NCBI RefSeq assembly: GCF_000633455.1
Contig: NZ_AYMG01000001.1
Span: forward strand, 310,001 to 374,000
Direction of reading: 5' to 3'
From: Pedobacter jeongneungensis
GTDB lineage: Bacteria > Bacteroidota > Bacteroidia > Sphingobacteriales > Sphingobacteriaceae
Length of the DNA: 64,000 bases
Shown: piece after piece, positions 34,773 through 43,476 of the stretch
Numbering within the stretch: the first letter of the stretch is position 1
How the letters are laid out: every line of letters begins with the position of its first letter
Translations under genes and position numbers: made by a program
The notes under the pieces: generated by a model
Database searches by the model: none
Told to the model about the DNA's origin: nothing
The model's input: only the letters and a program-made list of their open reading frames with translations

Positions 34773-37700
34773 ATGATTAAAATTTTTACTAAAAGGAACG
34801 TTCCAAAACGGGCCTTGCTGCTACTGCTTTGCCTTTGTTATGGCTTTAGCGCCTATGCGCAAACACCGGCGGTTAAGGGACTTGTTAAAGATGCAAAGGA
34901 AACTATTGTTGGTGCCACCATTATTGCTCAAAATGTTCAAACAGGAGTAAAGACAATTACATCGTCTGATAAAAACGGCGTTTTCAGTTTTTACAAATTG
35001 GGGGCAGGGAATTACAAATTCACGATTAATTTTATTGGTTACGAATCTAAAACCGTGAATGGGGTGGTTAATGATGGGGGTACTTTTTCACTTTCGGTGG
35101 TTTTAAGCGAAAGTAGCACCAGCCTGGATAAAGAGGTTGTTGTAACAGGAACAGGTATTAACCGGAATAAAAATACCTTTACCGGAAGTACGGCCACCTT
35201 TTCTGGTGATGATCTTAAAATGGTTGGAAACAACAACATTATTCAGAGTTTAAGAACTTTGGATCCTTCCTTTCTTTTAATGGAAAATAATCAGGCCGGA
35301 TCAAACCCAAATGTTTTGCCGGTTATTGAGGTAAGGGGCAAAAGCAGCGTACCCAGTGCGAGTTTAAAAGATCAGTTTGGATCGGATCCTAACCAGCCGC
35401 TATTTATTCTGGATGGTTTTGAGGCCAACTTACAGACAATAGTAGATCTGGATATGAACAGGGTTGGCTCAGTGACGATATTAAAAGATGCCGCTTCTAC
35501 AGCACTTTATGGTGCAAAAGCATCAAATGGGGTAGTGGTTATCGAAACCATCAGGCCAAAAGCGGGTGAACTTCAGTTTACTTATTCAAATGATTTTAGG
35601 ATAGAAAATCCTGATTTATCGGCCTATAACATGATGAATGCTACTGAAAAACTGGAATTTGAACGTTTGTCTGGCAGGTACATTACTGCTGATGCCAATC
35701 CTTCACAACAGGTTTTTTTAGATCAGCTTTATAATTCTCATCTGGCCAATGTAAAAAGAGGGGTTGACAGTTACTGGCTTAGTGAACCGCTGCAAACAGG
35801 TTATACGAATAACTCATCAATTTTTGTTCAGGGTGGAGATAATGCTTTTACCTACGGGGTGGGGATGAACTACAAAACCCAAACCGGGGCAATGAAAGGA
35901 TCGGGTAGGGATAGTTATAGTGGCAGCATCAATCTTACCTATAGAAAAAACCGGCTGAATGTAAATAATGTGACTTACATCAGGGGATATACAGCAACAA
36001 ATTCTCCTTATGGATCATTTTCTAATTATGTGAATGCCAATCCTTATTATGAAAAAAATTACACCGAGCGTTATCTGGAAGTTACAAGACAAACAAATGG
36101 TACCGAGATAAAAGTGAACAACCCACTTTACGATGGCACTTTGCCACAAAAAGACCTCATTAAAAACCTGGAAATCCAAAATAATTTAAACATTAACTAT
36201 GATCTTACCAAAGATTTAAGGTTGAACGGTGCACTTCAGATTACCAAGGGAAATACCAATGGCGAAATGTTCAGAGCCCCTGAGAGCAGCGATTTTGAAG
36301 ATACACCGCTATTGAAGAAAGGTACTTATCGCGATCGGCGCTTAAGCAATTTATCTTATCAGGCCAATGTGCTGTTAACCTATTACAAGGCTATTGCAGA
36401 AAAACATGTAATAAATGCGAATTTCAGGGCTTCAGTAAATGAAATCAATAACAATAGTTTTATTACGGTTTCGGAGGGTTTCCCTCAGGGAAGCACAGGC
36501 AACCCCCGCTTTGCTTATGGGTATGCCGAAAACGGAGCGCCATCGGCAGAATCTTCGGTATACAGAACCGTAAATGGTACATTTTCTGGCAACTATGCCT
36601 ATGATAACAGGTACCTGGCCGATGCTTCTTACCGTTTAGATGGCTCAACAGCTTTTGGATCGAACAAACAATTTTCTCCTTACTACTCAGTGGGTTTGGG
36701 TTGGAATATTCATAATGAAAGTTTTTTTAAAGGAAGCAGCTGGATAAACAGGCTAAAACTTTACGGTAATATGGGTGTAACTGGTAACCAGAATTACGGA
36801 ACGGTAACCTCGGTATCGGTTTACAATTATAACAGCAATACCAATTATAACCAATTTGGGCAGGGCATCAGTTTAACCACACTGGGCAATCCCGATCTTG
36901 CTCCTCAAAAAACTACACAGATTAGTACAGGCCTTGATTTTATGCTTTTTAATAACCGATTTACGGGTTATATCAACGCTTACCGCAAAAAAACCGATCC
37001 TTTGGTAGTTGCAGTCGATCTGCCATCATCAACAGGTGTGTTCAGCTATCCGTTTAATGCAGGTGCTTTAACCTATAGGGGGATAGAAGCTAAATTAAAC
37101 TATTCGCCCATATATAATACGGCAAAAAGAATTGTATTGATGTTTGGCTTAACCGGATCGATGTACAAAAGCAAATACAGCGGATTTGGAAATACACTCA
37201 ACTCTTTAAACAAACAACAGGAATTAAATAAATCGACTCTAAGATTTACGGATGGATATAGTGCTGAAACCATTTGGGCCATCAAATCATTAGGGATTGA
37301 TCCTGCCACAGGGCGGGAAATCTTTTTAACGCCCGGTGGCCAGTATACATTTGATTATAGTGCGGCAAATATATCTCCGGTTGGAAACACTACGCCAACT
37401 GTTGAAGGGGTGATTACCACTAATTTTATGTTTAAAGGATTTAACCTGGGTATAAACCTGCGCTATAAGTTAGGGGGCGATATATTTAATCAGGCCTTAT
37501 TCGATAAAGTAGAAAATATCAGTTTTTCGAGCATTACCCTCAATCAGGATAAAAGAGCCCTTTACGACAGGTGGCAAAAACCGGGTGATGTGGCACAGTT
37601 CAAATCCATTTCACAAACTTCTACCACACCCATTTCATCGCGCTTTGTACAAAAAGAAAATACCATAACGGGCGAGTCGATTAACATTGGATACACCTTC

Positions 37701-37856
37701 GATGGCAAGATATGGCTTAAAAAACTGGGTTTAAGGTCATTTAATATCAACGCATTAGCCAATGATATTTTCACGGCATCAACGGTAAGGCGTGAGCGCG
37801 GAATAGATTATCCGTACGCTAAAACAGTAGCATTTAGTTTCAGGGCTTCATTTTAA
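34773..37856 (+). CDS. SusC/RagA-family TonB-dependent outer membrane transporter
   Basis: The 1027-residue protein starts with a signal peptide ending in SAYAQ. A carboxypeptidase-regulatory-like domain follows (VKGLVKDAKETIVGATIIAQ...FIGYESKTV, about 30-110). The plug shows VVVTGTGINRNKNTFTGSTAT and ILDGFEANLQTIVDLDMNRVGSVTILKDAASTALYGAKASNGVVVIET. The 22-strand barrel ends in AKTVAFSFRASF with a terminal Phe. It imports a large ligand with its SusD partner. No STN signalling domain is visible before the regulatory-like domain, which is unusual beside an ECF/FecR pair. ATG 34773 was chosen because it begins the signal peptide; an earlier in-frame start overlaps fecR. Confidence 0.95.
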   Translation: MIKIFTKRNVPKRALLLLLCLCYGFSAYAQTPAVKGLVKDAKETIVGATIIAQNVQTGVKTITSSDKNGVFSFYKLGAGNYKFTINFIGYESKTVNGVVNDGGTFSLSVVLSESSTSLDKEVVVTGTGINRNKNTFTGSTATFSGDDLKMVGNNNIIQSLRTLDPSFLLMENNQAGSNPNVLPVIEVRGKSSVPSASLKDQFGSDPNQPLFILDGFEANLQTIVDLDMNRVGSVTILKDAASTALYGAKASNGVVVIETIRPKAGELQFTYSNDFRIENPDLSAYNMMNATEKLEFERLSGRYITADANPSQQVFLDQLYNSHLANVKRGVDSYWLSEPLQTGYTNNSSIFVQGGDNAFTYGVGMNYKTQTGAMKGSGRDSYSGSINLTYRKNRLNVNNVTYIRGYTATNSPYGSFSNYVNANPYYEKNYTERYLEVTRQTNGTEIKVNNPLYDGTLPQKDLIKNLEIQNNLNINYDLTKDLRLNGALQITKGNTNGEMFRAPESSDFEDTPLLKKGTYRDRRLSNLSYQANVLLTYYKAIAEKHVINANFRASVNEINNNSFITVSEGFPQGSTGNPRFAYGYAENGAPSAESSVYRTVNGTFSGNYAYDNRYLADASYRLDGSTAFGSNKQFSPYYSVGLGWNIHNESFFKGSSWINRLKLYGNMGVTGNQNYGTVTSVSVYNYNSNTNYNQFGQGISLTTLGNPDLAPQKTTQISTGLDFMLFNNRFTGYINAYRKKTDPLVVAVDLPSSTGVFSYPFNAGALTYRGIEAKLNYSPIYNTAKRIVLMFGLTGSMYKSKYSGFGNTLNSLNKQQELNKSTLRFTDGYSAETIWAIKSLGIDPATGREIFLTPGGQYTFDYSAANISPVGNTTPTVEGVITTNFMFKGFNLGINLRYKLGGDIFNQALFDKVENISFSSITLNQDKRALYDRWQKPGDVAQFKSISQTSTTPISSRFVQKENTITGESINIGYTFDGKIWLKKLGLRSFNINALANDIFTASTVRRERGIDYPYAKTVAFSFRASF

Positions 37857-37867
37857 CCACTATATAA

Positions 37868-39298
37868 ATGAAAAAGAATTATAAAAAAATATTAGCATTC
37901 GGAGTCACGACTATGATGTTGTTCAGCTCCTGCAAGAAATTCCTTGATGTTCAACCTGAAGATAAGGTTTTGGAAAATCAGGTTTTTACCAGTAAAACGG
38001 GGATTCAAACGGCATTAAATGGTTTGTACATTAATTTGGCAAAAGCCGATCTTTATGGAGAAAACCTTACTTTATCAACCGTTGATATATTGGCACAGCG
38101 CTATAATGTGCCTTCTACACATCGCTTATATAAAATTGCATCTTACGCCTATACTGATGCACCTGCAACAACAGCATTCGATGCCATCTGGACACAGGCT
38201 TATTCCAATATTCTAAACGTTAATACATTTTTAGAGAACATGGAGAAATACAGTGGCGTGCTGGATACTAAAACAGAGGCCCAATTTAAGGGTGAAGCCA
38301 TGGCAATGAGGGCCTTATTACATCTGGACCTTCTTCGCCTTTTTGGGCCAAAATACTCTTCTGCCGACTCCACCAAACAATCGATCCCTTATTACGAAAA
38401 TAGTCAAACGAAGATTAATCCACTTTTACCTGCAAACCAGGTCATGCAGAAAATATTGAACGATCTTTTGCGTGCCGAAATACTGCTTAAAGATGATCCC
38501 ATTATCACATCTGGTGTAAACCTGCCTGCTGCAAACGCAGATATAGACTTTGTGAAAAACAGCAGAAACTATCGCCTAAATTATTATGCAGTTAAAGGCC
38601 TCGAGGCCAGAACATATCTGTACAAGGGAGATAAGGTTTCGGCGCTTGCAGCAGCCAAATTGGTTATTCAGCAGTCTGATAAATTTAAATGGACCACCAC
38701 CACCAATGCCTTAAGTGAGAAAGTTAACCCTGACAGGGTATTTTCTACCGAAATGATTTTTGGCATTATGAATACCCAATTGTACAACAATTACCTTAGC
38801 ATATTTGATCCGGCCGTTAGCGATGCAAATATTCTGGCGCCAGCTGCAGCAAGATTAACCGCCGTTTTTGAGTCAAACGAAAGTGATTACAGGTACAATT
38901 TAAACTGGCAGATTCCGGCTACAGGAATAAAGAGCTATCGCACTTTTTATAAATATGCTGATATAGTAGATAAAACCAAAAACTTCAGGTTTACCATTCC
39001 ATTGTTAAAAATCAGCGAAATGTATTACATCGCTGCCGAATGCGAGCCCCTTGCAGCCGATGGGATTAATCAGTTAAATGTCGTCCGTTTTAACCGTGGT
39101 CTTACCAACCTGGCTGTAACGGTAAATGTAAACACCGAATTACAGAAAGAATATCAAAAAGAATTTTTTGGCGAGGGGCAGCTTTTTTATTACTACAAAC
39201 GCAGAAATGTAAGCTCGGTAGGAAATGGTACCGGCAGTGGAAATATTACCATCATCCCGGTTGTGCCGCTACCATTATCAGAAAGTCAATATCGTTAA
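37868..39298 (+). CDS. SusD/RagB-family surface lipoprotein
   Basis: The 476-residue lipoprotein has the lipobox LFSSC (Cys22) followed by KKFLDVQPEDKVLENQVF, the usual SusD start. GIQTALNGLYINL and GEAMAMRALLHLDLLRLFGPKY mark the TPR-like SusD core, and the end has the EFFGEGQLFYYYKRR motif. It is expected to cap the SusC barrel on the cell surface and hand over ligand. It starts 11 bases after susC, so the two are cotranscribed. Confidence 0.95.
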   Translation: MKKNYKKILAFGVTTMMLFSSCKKFLDVQPEDKVLENQVFTSKTGIQTALNGLYINLAKADLYGENLTLSTVDILAQRYNVPSTHRLYKIASYAYTDAPATTAFDAIWTQAYSNILNVNTFLENMEKYSGVLDTKTEAQFKGEAMAMRALLHLDLLRLFGPKYSSADSTKQSIPYYENSQTKINPLLPANQVMQKILNDLLRAEILLKDDPIITSGVNLPAANADIDFVKNSRNYRLNYYAVKGLEARTYLYKGDKVSALAAAKLVIQQSDKFKWTTTTNALSEKVNPDRVFSTEMIFGIMNTQLYNNYLSIFDPAVSDANILAPAAARLTAVFESNESDYRYNLNWQIPATGIKSYRTFYKYADIVDKTKNFRFTIPLLKISEMYYIAAECEPLAADGINQLNVVRFNRGLTNLAVTVNVNTELQKEYQKEFFGEGQLFYYYKRRNVSSVGNGTGSGNITIIPVVPLPLSESQYR

Positions 39299-39315
39299 GC
39301 TCAAAAAATAAAGCA

Positions 39316-40077
39316 ATGAAAAAAATTAAATTTTATGCAGCAGGTTTGCTCCTGATGATATTGGCCAATGCCTGCGAGAAAAAATTAGAAAGCTATCTGG
39401 GTAAAAACGACATCTATTTTAATGATGCAGCCAGATTACCAGCCTTTTCTGGCGATGCGATCAAAGATTCTACGATCATGTCGTTTTCGTTAGCAAAAAA
39501 TACCGATTCGATAGTAAATATGATCATTAAAACCACAGGAACTGTTTCAGACCAGGACAGGTTGTATAAATTGGCTATCGATCCTGCTTCAACAGCTGTT
39601 GCCGGAAAACATTTTGATTTCCTTCCAACAACTTTCAGTATCAAGAAAAATAAACTTCAGGATACGGTAAAAATCAGGTTCCGCCGAACTGCTGATATGC
39701 AGCTTCAGAATTTTACCCTGTTTTTTAATCTGGAAGCAAATGAAAATTTTGCCACAGAAATGAGGGATAAGGTGATTAATACCACTACCGGGCAAAAGCT
39801 GAGTTTTATTAAATACAGGTGGTTTATAAATGACATCATAAAAAAACCTGCGCGTTGGCTGGATGGTTACTTTGGCACTTTTACCCGAAAAAAACTCAGT
39901 TTAATCGCTCAGGTACTTGGTGTGGAGCCATCGTACATCGATACCAGCATATCAGTTGCCGAAATGACTGCTTTTGGGAAATTTATGCAAAGGTACCTGA
40001 ATGAGCAAAAGGCCGCAGGAAATACCATTTATGAAGATGATGGGTCGGAAATGATCATGGGTGTATCGGTTCAATAA
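39316..40077 (+). CDS. DUF4843-family lipoprotein
   Basis: The 253-residue lipoprotein has Cys20 in ILANACEKK, then YLGKNDIYFNDAARLPAF...DSTIMSFSLAKN, the DUF4843 pattern, with Calx-beta-like beta strands in the middle. A C-terminal region has KYRWFINDIIKKPARWLDGYFGTF. DUF4843 proteins are found after susC/susD in this kind of locus and are presumed surface accessory binding proteins. It follows susD by 17 bases. Confidence 0.88.
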   Translation: MKKIKFYAAGLLLMILANACEKKLESYLGKNDIYFNDAARLPAFSGDAIKDSTIMSFSLAKNTDSIVNMIIKTTGTVSDQDRLYKLAIDPASTAVAGKHFDFLPTTFSIKKNKLQDTVKIRFRRTADMQLQNFTLFFNLEANENFATEMRDKVINTTTGQKLSFIKYRWFINDIIKKPARWLDGYFGTFTRKKLSLIAQVLGVEPSYIDTSISVAEMTAFGKFMQRYLNEQKAAGNTIYEDDGSEMIMGVSVQ

Positions 40078-40093
40078 TTCTACTCTAAAATTA

Positions 40094-41623
40094 ATGATTA
40101 TGATTTTCAAAAAATACATGATAATCGCAGCACTTTGCATTGTAGCCATTTTTAGTGCCTGCAAAAAGGATCTGGGAAATTACAATTACAACGAAATAAA
40201 CGAGCTGTCAACCGTTGGTGGCATCGCTACCGATTTAACTGCTGTATATGGTAAGCAATTTGTTTTAAAACCCGATTTAAAATTTACAGAAGATGCCGGT
40301 GCCGACGAATCACGGTATACTTACGAATGGTCTTACATCGGACCAAATGGATTAGGTGGAAGTAAACTTTTTGTTTTGGCCACCTCGAAAAATCTCGATG
40401 TAAAAATGACGGTTATTGCCGGAACTTACCAGTTTTATTATTCGGTAACCGATAAAAATTCGGGTATTAAATTCAGGTATCCATTTACGCTAAAAGTAGT
40501 AAATGAAATTAACGAAGGCTGGATGATGATGTGTGATGTATCGGGCAAAGCAAGAGTAGATATGCTTTCGCTCAATACTGCCGGGGAGTTCGACCTGATA
40601 ACAGATTTATTGGCTACAACAGGATCTGAATTAAAACTGGAAGGAAAACCTGTTCTGGCTTACACCTATAGCACGGGTTTATTGGTTGGCCCGGATCAGA
40701 TTAGTTATGGTTTATATTTTGGCACTGATAAAAGCACTCAAAAAGTCGATCCAAATACCTTTAAATGGACAAAAACCATGGGGCTCACTTACGAAATGTT
40801 CGGAAATGTACCCGAAGCATTTTATGCCGATGTAATTAAGCAGCGTGCCAGTGGGGCATCTTATATGATTGGTAAGGGAAATGCCTATTATTATGAGCGG
40901 GTACAGAATATTTACTATTCAGCCCCGATAAATTACATTGCCTCCGAACAGAAGGAATTTAAAGTGGCACCTTTTATTGCGGGCAACCACCTGATTGTTG
41001 CCAGTGCCCATGCCGTATTTTATGATACCACCAACCGCAGGTTTGTAAAGCACGCGGGCAGTGCGGCTACCTGTTCCACGATTCCTGATCCAGCTGATGC
41101 CCAAAAACTATTCAGTTTTACCACTGGCATGGATTTAATTTACATGCAATGGGTAGGCTTTAACGGAGGGGAAGTTTTTAGCGTGCTTAAAGATCCCAAC
41201 TCTTCAAAAAGATTGCTGGCCAGGTTTAACAGCGGTAATAATGCACAATCTTATTATGCAGAAATTTTGGCAACAGATTTTGCCAATGCAGAATTTTATG
41301 CCGTTAGTCCTGATTTAGGTTACATTTTCTACAGCGTGGGCGGAAAGGTTTATGAGTACGATATGTCGTTAAAAACAACAAAGCTCATGTTGGATCTGGG
41401 AACTAAAAAAGTCTCTTTCCTACAGTTTTACGAGTTTAAAAATACCACGAAATATAAAGATTCGAACAAACTAATGGTTGGTGCTTACGATGCCGCATTG
41501 CCCGAAGGCCAGAATGGAAGCCTAGGCATTTATACTGTGCCGCCGGTAAATGGAGATCTGATACTCTATAAAAATTATACGGGTTTCGGAAAAATCAAAA
41601 GCTTAACCTACCGAGAGCGTTAA
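40094..41623 (+). CDS. PKD-like family lipoprotein
   Basis: The 509-residue lipoprotein has its lipobox cysteine at residue 23 (FSACKKDLGNYNYNEINE). A PKD-like domain (about 30-150) follows with ESRYTYEWSYIG and GTYQFYYSVTDKNSGIKFRYPF. The rest is beta-rich, perhaps a propeller (GWMMMCDVSGKARVDML and similar blocks). It is probably a surface ligand-binding protein of this uptake locus. ATG 40094 was chosen; an upstream in-frame GTG overlaps the DUF4843 gene end and would add non-signal residues. Confidence 0.85.
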   Translation: MIMIFKKYMIIAALCIVAIFSACKKDLGNYNYNEINELSTVGGIATDLTAVYGKQFVLKPDLKFTEDAGADESRYTYEWSYIGPNGLGGSKLFVLATSKNLDVKMTVIAGTYQFYYSVTDKNSGIKFRYPFTLKVVNEINEGWMMMCDVSGKARVDMLSLNTAGEFDLITDLLATTGSELKLEGKPVLAYTYSTGLLVGPDQISYGLYFGTDKSTQKVDPNTFKWTKTMGLTYEMFGNVPEAFYADVIKQRASGASYMIGKGNAYYYERVQNIYYSAPINYIASEQKEFKVAPFIAGNHLIVASAHAVFYDTTNRRFVKHAGSAATCSTIPDPADAQKLFSFTTGMDLIYMQWVGFNGGEVFSVLKDPNSSKRLLARFNSGNNAQSYYAEILATDFANAEFYAVSPDLGYIFYSVGGKVYEYDMSLKTTKLMLDLGTKKVSFLQFYEFKNTTKYKDSNKLMVGAYDAALPEGQNGSLGIYTVPPVNGDLILYKNYTGFGKIKSLTYRER

Positions 41624-41656
41624 TCAATTCTTCAAACAAAACATATAATTAAACCA

Positions 41657-43039
41657 ATGAAAATTAAAACACTATTAAGTGCACTTTTGTGCATCACAAG
41701 CATTGCTGCAATGGCGCAACTGCCCATTGAAGTTAAGGGGTTGTTCAAGAAAAAAAGGATCTCTGCCGTAAAACTGTTTAAAGTAAAAGATGGTAAGACA
41801 GTAGAAATTGCCAATGCCAATCCAAGCGCGAATGGTCAGTTTGGCTTCTTATTCTATCCCGAGTACGAAGGCTTATACGTAATCGGTACTGGAAATGAGA
41901 ATGGCCCTAACGATAACTACAAATTTTACTTTAAGGGTGGCGAACAGTTATCGGTTAACCTGCTCGATTCGAGTTATGTGTTAACGGGTAAACTAAATTC
42001 AAAAGAAAATGTGGTATTAACGCAATGGCACGACCTAACTTTCCCATTGGAACAAAAAGCGATCAACTTTATGAAGGTACAGAGCACCTTTGTAGATTAT
42101 TTCCCTGAGCAGGAAGAAGTTGTGGCCAAAACCAAAACTTTCTTAAATGGAAAAACAACCGGAAATGCCAGGTTTGATAAAGAGATCAAGACTATAATGG
42201 CCTGGGATTTGGCAAGTTATGCAACCAATTTTTTAAATACTCCCCGCTCGGCACACCCTTCAGTAGAAGAGTATAGCAATTTTTATAGCACGATAAAAGC
42301 AGAGGATTTTGCCAAAACAACCAATAAGGTATATAGTTATCCGTGGGGATTCCGTACACTATCTGCAATCATCAGCGTAAACATGCGTCAACAAGGAAAA
42401 GCCTATAAAAGAGGCGTTGAAGGGGTTGATCTTTTTGCTTCGTTCGTTCCGAACGATACATTGAAAGGCGATCTGGCTTTAGATAATGCAGCAGGATATA
42501 AAACAATAGGTGATTATCAAACCTTAATGGAAAAATACGATAAGTATGTAATTACCAAATCACAAAAAGAGCGTAGCAGCAACATCATGAACCCTTTGTT
42601 AACCTACAAACCGGGAACCGATGCTTACGAGTTTTCTTATGCTGATAACACTGGTAAAATGTACAGCATGAAAGATTTTAAAGGAAAAGTGGTGTTGGTT
42701 GATACCTGGGCAACCTGGTGCGGCCCCTGCAAAGCCGAAATCCCATATCTTAAAAAATTAGAAGAAGAAATGAAAGGCACAGATGTGCAGATCATCAGCT
42801 TATCTACCGATGCCGAAAAAGACAAAGAAAAATGGCTTAAAATGATCAAAGATGAGAATTTGGGTGGTTTACAGCTTTTTGCCGGAGGTCCGGGAAATGA
42901 GTTTTCCAAATATTATAAAATCAATACCATTCCGCGCTTTTTAGTTTTCGATAAACAGGGCAAAATTGTAACGGTCGATTCTCCGCGACCATCGCAGCCA
43001 GAACTTAAAGCCTTGCTTCAAAAAACACTCGCTAATTAG
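41657..43039 (+). CDS. TlpA-family thiol-disulfide oxidoreductase, secreted
   Basis: The 460-residue protein has a signal peptide ending IAAMAQ. A beta-rich N-terminal region and a helical middle (about 130-310) lead to a C-terminal TlpA/AhpC-type thioredoxin domain (about 320-455). The active site is DTWATWCGPCKAEIPYLKKL with Trp354-Cys355-Gly356-Pro357-Cys358, and the cis-Pro region is NTIPRFLVFDKQGK. It should reduce disulfides in the periplasm or on the outer membrane. It lies 33 bases after the PKD-like gene in the same transcription direction, with a terminator-like hairpin after it. Confidence 0.93.
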   Translation: MKIKTLLSALLCITSIAAMAQLPIEVKGLFKKKRISAVKLFKVKDGKTVEIANANPSANGQFGFLFYPEYEGLYVIGTGNENGPNDNYKFYFKGGEQLSVNLLDSSYVLTGKLNSKENVVLTQWHDLTFPLEQKAINFMKVQSTFVDYFPEQEEVVAKTKTFLNGKTTGNARFDKEIKTIMAWDLASYATNFLNTPRSAHPSVEEYSNFYSTIKAEDFAKTTNKVYSYPWGFRTLSAIISVNMRQQGKAYKRGVEGVDLFASFVPNDTLKGDLALDNAAGYKTIGDYQTLMEKYDKYVITKSQKERSSNIMNPLLTYKPGTDAYEFSYADNTGKMYSMKDFKGKVVLVDTWATWCGPCKAEIPYLKKLEEEMKGTDVQIISLSTDAEKDKEKWLKMIKDENLGGLQLFAGGPGNEFSKYYKINTIPRFLVFDKQGKIVTVDSPRPSQPELKALLQKTLAN

Positions 43040-43043
43040 TGCT

Positions 43044-43080
43044 TAAGCCTTTGCCGCAATACCGGTGGCAGGGCTTTTTT
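43044..43080 (+). terminator. Terminator-like hairpin after the TlpA gene
   Basis: AAGCC-TTTGCC pairs imperfectly with GGCA-GGGCTT around an 11-base loop and is followed by TTTTTT. It may partly end the long susC transcript. Confidence 0.6.
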
Positions 43081-43099
43081 ATATATTTTCAATTATTCC

Positions 43100-43462
43100 A
43101 TGATTACAATAAAAAACTTATTGCTGGCAACGCTTTTGTTCCTTTTTATCCCTGAGTTAAGCCTGCAAAAAGATACCATACAGATCAGCGGGACATTGAG
43201 AGGCCTTAAGAACAAATCGGTATGGATTTCATTTTCGGATGATAGTGGCATTTCTCGAAGCTATAAAACCAATGGCAGTAACGATTTTTTCACCTTAAAA
43301 GTTCCTAAACAGCGAAAGTTAATTTCGGCCAACCTGAATATTTCTTCGGCAAATGTTAAATCAACGTTGATGCTGCTCATCAATAACCAGAACATCAGGG
43401 TATGGGGCGAAATTTCGGATCTGCCCTCGGCAAAAATCTCCTATACAAAAAAAGGCAGTTAA
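43100..43462 (+). CDS. DUF4369-like secreted stub
   Basis: The 120-residue protein has an N-terminal hydrophobic signal (about 5-20). A beta-rich domain follows (IQISGTLRGLKNKSVWISF...TNGSNDFFTLKVP...LMLLINNQNIRVWGEIS). This resembles the DUF4369 domain usually found in front of a TlpA thioredoxin domain. It stops right where the thioredoxin half would begin. It may be a lone accessory protein or a truncated remnant of a second TlpA protein. The next gene starts 14 bases later. Confidence 0.6.
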   Translation: MITIKNLLLATLLFLFIPELSLQKDTIQISGTLRGLKNKSVWISFSDDSGISRSYKTNGSNDFFTLKVPKQRKLISANLNISSANVKSTLMLLINNQNIRVWGEISDLPSAKISYTKKGS

Positions 43463-43476
43463 CCATCTACCCAATA

